Source: Dolomedes plantarius (taxonomy: Eukaryota > Arthropoda > Arachnida > Araneae > Dolomedidae). Taken from it: a stretch of DNA of 64,000 nt. The DNA lies in assembly GCA_907164885.2 (NCBI GenBank), contig OU015496.1:139968685-140032684 (forward strand), read 5' to 3'. Below, in pieces: positions 42,201 to 51,200 of this stretch (the stretch's first letter is position 1; the number at the start of each line of letters is the position of its first letter). Position numbers and translations under genes: made by a program. Under the pieces are notes generated by a model that was not told where the DNA came from, ran no database searches, and saw nothing but the letters and a program-made list of their open reading frames with translations.

Positions 42201-45200
42201 GTAAGTGGCATTCAAATGTAGCAGATTTTTTGAGAAAGAATTCTGAGCATGAAATATGTGTATATATTTTTTCAACATGAATAAATCTGCCAATATATGA
42301 ATAAATCACATTTTTAATTCATGTCTATTTATTTTTATGCAAATGTTATAATTTAATAGGAAACAATGAAATTTTACAATGGCTTTGAACAAAAATATCC
42401 GTTGATGCTGTGCAAACTTGTTCTAACATCATTCGGGAATGGAACGTCATAGCAGGATGAAAATAGTCACATTCATACTGATTTTCCAAGCACATTAAAC
42501 CGTGTAAATTTAATCAAGGTCTGGCTCACGGTACTTGAGTTTTTGTGACTCTCACACACATACACACACAACCAATTTCCCGTTTCTGCTTTATATATAA
42601 GATTCATTATCATTATTATTCGATTTGTATTTTATTTATTTGATTCATTAACTGAAGAATGAATGATGTATGCTTAGTGTATTTTTTTGTATATCTTAAA
42701 CTGAAAATCTTTTACGTTATGAATTAAATTTTATGCGTATAAAATTTTGTTTATATCAGGGCATCCCAGCAGTGAAAGTTCTGAGAGTGAAGTTGATATT
42801 GACAGCGATGATGACAATCGTAATGTTGACAAAAAAGATATTGATCAGAATTTGCTAAAGGAAGTAATGTACTTGCGGTTAAAGAGGCATGAAGTGGAAA
42901 AAAGAATGAAAGAATACAAACGAAATTTGCTTGTCTATTCTGCAAAAGAAGCAGCTTTACAAAGAAGAATTCAGAGAGTTAAGGATTCCTTAAGTGAAGC
43001 ATGGGATGAGTTAAGTTCCATACCAGTAAGTATATGTTATTGTGTGAGTTTTTTATTATAGCTCATGTAATATGCCACATTTTTTATTAAAATGGATAGC
43101 ACTAACATGAGTATGATTATTTTTTTTAAAATAATTTATTTTATACCAAGAACATAATTTATGTATCTAAGGTAAAATTTGTAAATTATGTTCTCATAGG
43201 AGGAGCCATTCGTATCTAAAATGATGACAGCTGTCATAAACCTAATATTCAGTTTTACTGTCATTAGGACGTATGATTTGCACTGTTACTTGGAAAATTT
43301 TCAGTTCTTGCTATTTTATTCTTTACTGGTGTAATTAAATTTTGTTGACTGTAAAATTATAATTTAATTCTACTCATAGAATTATGTTGTTTTCTGTGCA
43401 TCTTTTGATCATTAGTTGGTTTATTACATCAAAAAAATATATTAATCAATTATTCATAATTATATTATCATTAAAATTTGGGAATTTTTCATAATGTCAT
43501 TGTGTAGTATAATAAATTTCTCACAGATACTGATAATTATAAATGGTATGAATGTTATTTCTGAAATTAATAATTTCAGAAATGAGCAAATAGATAATAG
43601 AACAAAACTAGTAAGAGCTCTTTATTCATCTAATTGAATACTGAGAGGGTAGAAGGAACATTTGACAATGCAGGAGTGTTCCATGTATTTTTTTCATCTT
43701 CATGTACTCTAAACTTAGCAGTGCAGTTCAGGAAAGACAATTTGTTCTTCTCTTTGTGGGTTGGATGACTGCATTTCGTCAGTCATCCCCACTTCCTCCC
43801 CCTCCCATGAAAATTGTATTCAGAATTCTTTTTTCGCCAGCAATTTATCAGCTATGTTGTGCTGAAATGCACCCATAACAAGGGTGAAACCTAAGTCTAT
43901 GGCTGCTAGGTGCCTTGGAGGCATAAATTTTTAATTCTGAGTTATCAGCATTGACATTCCATTGCATTAGCAACATTGCAGTGTGATATCAATGTTGATT
44001 TCTCCAAGTTTTAGATATATGTGTAAATATATATCTAGTATTGCATTCATAAGTTAACATACTAAGGATGTAGGTGCTTGTAGTATCTATTTAAAATTTA
44101 GTATCAAAACAGTACTTCAGTTCAGTCATTCATTTTGAAACCAACTTACTGGTGGAAGAGCACAAAAACTGTCTATTTTAAGTGTAAAAGTTCTTTATAA
44201 ACTATGAATGTAATCAAGTTGACTAATTTTATTTTCAGCCATTATATACAACTAGCTGAATACCTGTGCTTCGCTACGGAGTACATTCAAATTAAATACA
44301 ACAGTCAATATATCCAATTAATGCCAAAAAAATATATTTATTAAAAAATCATAATGGATATTTTTATAGACAAAATAATGTAGAAGAAAATATTCAAATT
44401 CAATACAATGGTTAATGTATGCAATTAATTTGTATGTTTAATATCCATAAAACATATTAATTTGAATTAAGTTCTTAAAAAACTTCCATCTCAAGTGAAC
44501 TAGTGGTTAAATTTTATCTTTTACCATATTTTAATGTTGTTTTTATCAATTTATTTTGTTGTTATGCACATGATGTAAAATTAATTTAAAGCATCACTAA
44601 AAGAAAAGAAACCATGTGATTGGCATTTAATAAATTTAATTCTAAAAATTAATCTTTAAAAATTCACCTAAAATCAGAAAATGGAGGTAAAGATTCGAAA
44701 AAGATTTAATTTTAAAGGAATTTTTATAATCTTTCTTGTGATATAAATTTGATAACTCTCAGATTATTATTTTAAATTCAAACTTGAAAAATGTTACAAA
44801 AACAGCTTAAAAATTTAATTTAAAAAAATCTAAGAAAATTTTTTTAAAAATCTTTCTTAGTGCACCCTTATACTATAAGACCCTATGCAAAATTTCTGCC
44901 CTTTAGGTCCAGCGGTTTGGTCTGTGCTGTCAGTCAGTCAGTCAGTCAGTCACGGAACTGTTTTATATATATAAATGAATGTAATCAAGTTGACTAATTT
45001 TATTTTGAGCCTTCATATACAATACTGAGATCTGGTTTTTTTGTAGTTATATTTAGACACTAATTAAAATACTGATTAAATTAATTATGGTTCAGAAAAC
45101 ATGAATGCTTTTTTTGTCATTGAAGTAATGTTTTATGTTAGTTTTATAGACAACTTGAGGTACTCTACCATATATTAATATATTGTCTCTTCAGGTGAAC

Positions 45201-48200
45201 AGGAAATTGGAATGGGAATATATAATTTGGCCTGCTGTTTTATATCCAGAAAATGTTCATAAGGAATTCTTTGGAAAGCAGATTAGTTCTGTAGACAAAA
45301 ACAGAAAATTTGCATACAAGGAAATGTCTCTTATTCATGAAACTATTTCGAAAGAATTAAAACCCATTTATAAGTTAATCGGAGTTTCTCTTGTTATACT
45401 GACTGATAGAATTGTAAAGGCTGAATTGGATGATTTAATTGACATTGCTTATGTTTTCTTCTCTCTTGTTGATACCGTTTCAGAGGAAGTAGATAAATAT
45501 TTTTCAAAGCTGATGAGCCCTGATTCAGTTGATATTTTGCAAAAGAAGACTGATTTGGAAAAGAAACCTGTCAATATAATTAGGGAAATATTATCAGCAG
45601 CAAAATCACGTTTAGAAATGCAATCCAGTGTTAAACCTAATTCTACAAGAGACAATGTAACTGAAATTGAAGAGGCTAAGAGTTTGGAAAAAGCTGATGA
45701 ACTTGTAACAGAGGAGGAGTCTGGTGAAATGCTAGATTTAGACAAAGTAAAAACTGATGTTGTGTTTGGTGATGTAAAACAAACTATAAAACAAACTATG
45801 AAATCTTGGAGAGATGTGCCTGAAGATAATCATATTACTCCACCTATAAAGGATATTGATAATCAGTTTGATATAGATAGTATAATTAAGTGTTCAGTGC
45901 CAATGTTAGATTTGTCATCACTGGGTAAAAATTATTCATCATATGAAGATTATTATATGCAGGAACTGTATTTAGACCCAAATATATCGGATCAAAATGA
46001 AACGGCTGTAGAAACTAGACTGAACTTTGAAGATTATGCTAAAATGTTGCTTCAGTTAGACACTCAAGAAGTAGTAGAAGAAATAATAAATCATATATCT
46101 GAAATAGAATCACAGAATGATGTGATAAAACCTGTTAGTGAAAACTTTCCAACTTATCCTGGTGGAGGCCTTGTTTTGACTAAAGATGTCCTCTTATCAA
46201 TGGAGAAAGAAGATCCAGATTGTTTTCCTTATTCTAATTTTTATCAAGAGCAAGCCTTTATTGAAGAATTAGTTGAGAAACCAAAAGTCGTTCACATAGT
46301 GCCTGTTCACAAAGAAGAGGCATTAAAATATGATATGCCTCTTGTACTTTTAGAGGATTTTATTCTTTTGAACATGAAGGATGTTTTGAACTCATTAAAA
46401 GCTTATCATGACATCAAAGTTATCACTTCTGAACTTGAAGAACAAATCAGGTATGAATTTTTATGGATGACTAGTGTTTGCCATTGACTGATTTTTACCT
46501 TTGTGTATCATTAAATAAGGTGTTTTGTTTATTAAAGTTGCAACATTTTGAAGAAAACTTTTATGATTTAAGTAAACAATATATTAAATTCCTGCAATCA
46601 AAAGCATAAAGTTATATTACCATAATCTTGTTAAAAGATTTTAACAAGTTTTTCATTTTAGATAGATATTTACTAATGACCTTTGCTGAAGATTTTATAT
46701 ACAATAAAGGTCAGAAAGAAAATATCAGGATAAAATGTCAAAATTTAATAAATTTTCAATGGGTACTTTTAATGCATATTTTGCTTCAGATGATATTTTT
46801 GGTCAGCATAAATTATTTTGTGACCTGATAATATTAAATTGGATACTCTGTAATGACATCAACTTCAATTTCTTTTAATTATTTATCTCCATAAAAAAAT
46901 CTTTTAAGTCTACTTGAATGGAAACTTATAAATCTGAATTGCTAGCTAAATATAACTGAGTGACATATATTTCTTAATAACTAATGTATAGTCTACCTCT
47001 CGCTAGAAGAGACCTGGCACCGGTTGAGTGACCTGTTTCTCGGGGATCTTCTCTTCAGAGGAAGGTTATATGTCTGTATTGTAGTGATGTTTTTAATTAT
47101 TTCCTTGAATTGCATCTAAGCATAATTTTATTTATTCTAAAAAAGGATAGTGAGCAAGCACATTTTCACACTTTGAAGATTTAAGCCAAGAAGAAGCTTT
47201 TTTTAGGCATTAATTATGAATTCAGTTTGCTTTTTGTAAGGATTAACTTCATTTTTGAAAATATATTTTCCTATTCTTTGCCAAAATTTAAAAAAAAAGA
47301 AAGATCTATTCACAACAATACTGTTAGGTACTTAGTAAACTTTATTGAGAACTGTAAATTTCTTGAATATATATGCAAAAGTATAGTAATTTGCATTCTC
47401 TTCATTCTTTGAAACACATTTAGTTCTCTTAAATTTTGGCCATGCAACATGGGTTTCAATCCACTGTCATTTTGACTACACTTTAAACAGGTCAGCTATC
47501 TATATTAAACTTCACTAGCCACCATTAACTAATGGGAGAATTTTTAGACATAGTTATTTATCATCTGTACTCTTAATTCACTTTTATAGTGGGAATTTTG
47601 AAAATGAATTTGCACATATATTGGCCCTGAATGTGTGTCATTACTAACAGACTTTGTGATTGCCATTGTCAGTTTGTCCCTCACCTATAAATGAACCTCT
47701 TTCAAAGGATTCTTATAAAAGAACATACCCCTCATGTATATACATAAATGAGAGCTTTAAAATCACATGCTTTTCTGTTACACTTTCTATCAAAAATCCT
47801 CCTCTAAAAAGAATTCATTTAAAAAAAAATTCTACCTAAAAGTTTGTACAGTTTTTGTAGCTTTTTGTCCCTAGTGATTGTTTTCGTATTTGAATGTTAT
47901 GTGTACTGAAATGTAAATGAATTATGAGAAGTGCTTCAAATACTTATGTCTCCAGTAGATATGGTGGGTTTAGGCATACTGATCAACCAGAGTCTCCTGA
48001 TAAACTTTGCGCAAGTTCTTGAGAAAAGACATCAAACTCAGGCAGACTCCAGTTTATATGAATGTAGTAATATTTTAAAGTTTTACTTCATTTATACTTC
48101 ATGTTGTAAAAGCTTTTTTAATGAAAATATGCTGAGTGGGAAGGGGGGGGGGCTGCATGATAGGGGAAAATTATTGAAGGGGATCACAACTTGAAAAAGG

Positions 48201-51200
48201 TTGGGAGTTGTAGACTTGTGCTTAAAAACATATATTGCCATATAAATGTGTGAAGCAATTATGTCAAACTGTATTTCTGATCTGGTTTGGTTTGGTTACA
48301 AAGTAGTTAGGTTTTCTTTTTTAAACTTTAAAAAATAGATCCAGTAAAAACATTTTTTCTAAAACCAAGCTATAGAATTTTTTAAAAGTTAGAAAATTAT
48401 CAACTTAGGAATTATTCATATTCAAATTTGCTGCTGTTTTTCTTTGTTCCAATTAGTGTTTTTAAAAATGGAGACATTTTAGTGTGATTCCTAAATTTTT
48501 CCTTTTGATTTGTGCATTTACAAAAAAATAGGTGTTCTAGAAATTATTCAGGATGTATTGACTGGGGAAAGTACTTTATTCTAATAAGAAATCTATAATT
48601 ACCTAATAAAATATATCAGCTATTAAAATTCAGGTCAGTATTTATTAGATTGCATACTGTACATAAATTACTATTTCTTTTTTGCTACTCAATTAACATA
48701 TCACTGTTTTTCAGATTATTAGAGAAAAAGGTGTCAAAAGCAAAATCTAACCGAATAAATGTAGAACAAGAATTGCTTGCTGTAATGCGTGAAAGAACTG
48801 AAGAAATTAATAACAAATTTAATAGCATGGTGAATCTGGAACTTCTTCAAGATGTTATTGAGAATCCTCATTTACGTATAAAAAAGTATGAAAGTGATTT
48901 AAAAATAGAGTCACTGAAAAATGACCTTAAAAAACAAAAGGTAATATTATACTCAGATATGCCTCTGTGTGCACATATATCTACAGTATTTTATGGGTCC
49001 AAAAACTCTATATATTTAATATTTTAGGTCTCATTTTTGGGGGGATCCTTTTTAAATAAATTTTAAAAATGTGATATAACTTTATAATTTTTATGTATTA
49101 TAACGTTGTAATTAATTTTTCAGTATTTAATATTAATGCAATATGTTTAATTTCTGAAACTACATTGAAAAATTTAATTGACTGTATATATATATATATA
49201 TATATATACTATAATAATTGTATTTATTCATTGAGCATGCATTGCATCGTATACATATATGTACTGTATTTCCTCTCTCCTATTTTATGTGTGTATTGTT
49301 AGCCTACATTGTTAACCCTGTACTTAAATTTATAAAACATACTGTTGCAGTACAGTTTGTGTTAAATGTAGTTGACAGAGTGTTAAGAGTTAAGGTTGGA
49401 GGGTATTTTAATTTTATAAACCATATAATAATTGTAAAATATTTGAAAATATATGGGCACCAGGTTCTTGCATATCAAACTAAACCTGAAAAGTTTGGAG
49501 ATTCTAAAAGCCTTGAAAAATGTCAGAGAAATTTAAAATCACTAAAAGATGAAGATGACTTTTCAGATTTGCTCACTCAACACAATTACTTGAGTTTTAA
49601 AATTCATGTTGCCATTAACTGAGAAATAGTATAGTTCATATGCAACTTCATCAACCATTCCTTATTTTGTAGCATAAGTTCATTCATACATGATTGCTTT
49701 GTTTTTTATGATGTGTCATAGAAGGAAATTAGTATTAAAACAGCTTTTTTTTCTCTCTGAGAATTTTCATTTGTGAACTGTATATACAAGTATAAAAACT
49801 GTTAAGCTTTTCTACTTGTATCCTGTGAAGAAATTTAAAAGGAAAATTATTTTTAGTAAAATTATAACAAAAATTGAAATTATTCCCTTTTGAAATTCTT
49901 AATGGTCAAAATGGTCAGGAAATTTTAGTGTAAGAAGTCAAGGAAAACTGGAAAAGATGAGGTTATTATCTTTGAAAATGCAAAGGAGCTACAGTACCTG
50001 TAAATGCTCTTATAAAATGTTATATTTATATCTCTCCTGTTTAAAGCAATACTCATCAATTCATATTTTAAATGTATATTTGTTACATTATTGGACTGAG
50101 AAATTATCAATATATTCAACATACACCTTCATACATTCAGGGCCTTTTTATCGCATGGGCAAATCGGGACTTTGCCCAGGGCCCCCTGATGCTAGGGGGC
50201 CCCAAAACTGTCCGCTTTAATGTGCAAAATCTCTTTAATGATGTTTCTCAACACTAAAATAGATAGGGTGCCAGATAAGGGAAAGTTTTTAATTTTACTT
50301 TCTGCTTTAGGAAAAATGTTAAACTATCAGGTTGTATCAGACGTACAGCAGAAGGTGAAAGGCGTTTTCAATTTGATGTGAAACATGTTTATGAATGCTT
50401 CATCTTATCAGCCATACACTGTAATAGCAAATATAGGACTCGAATGCAGGGTTGTTTGGTTTAAATCGTTATTTGAATCAAAATTTAAATGAAATGATTT
50501 TTTTTTTAATACTGATTTCTAAAAACTTTTCCTCACACGCTTGGTGTATGCCCCTAGTGCTTCTAATAGTGTAGTCCATGTTAAATAGTATAGTTCTTAT
50601 TTTTCATAAATGTTTGTAAGGGGGGGGGGCAAATAGCATCTGCCCAGGGGCCCCCAGCGTTCATAATCAGGCCCTGCATACATTCATTCTTTTTACACTT
50701 AACTTAGCTTTTTCCATTTTTTAAATTACATCATTTTTAATGACTAATACGCCATATTATTGCTTAAGTGATTTTTTTTTTTGTTTTTAGTCAAATTAAT
50801 TTTAGTCTAAATTGTAGCTATATTTTTTATTATTTATTTTCAGGCTGTTGAAGTTATTGCACTGAAGTCTCTTGATAAGTTTGGTTTTGAAGATACTGTA
50901 ATTTGTCATGAACTTCTTGAATTGCGTTATGAGTTTAAATTGCTCAATACGATATACTCCTCAAAGTTCAAAAATCTTCGTGTAAGTTTCAATACATAGA
51001 TTTCAAACTTTTAGAAAACTTTTTTACTAGGTGTTATTAATGTGATGGTATGTTTATGGTATTCAACTGTTTGCCTATTTATTTTTATGTGTATGCAATT
51101 TATGGCTTATTTGTTATGATTCATTTTTTAGAGATATGTAAAAGATAAGTATGTATTCTCCCTTTCTCCCCATCTGTTTATCTTTTAAGATAAAACTATC

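Noticed and set aside
45449..45745. 98-codon minus-strand protein opposite the large exon
   Set aside because: Shadow of the strongly coding plus-strand exon.
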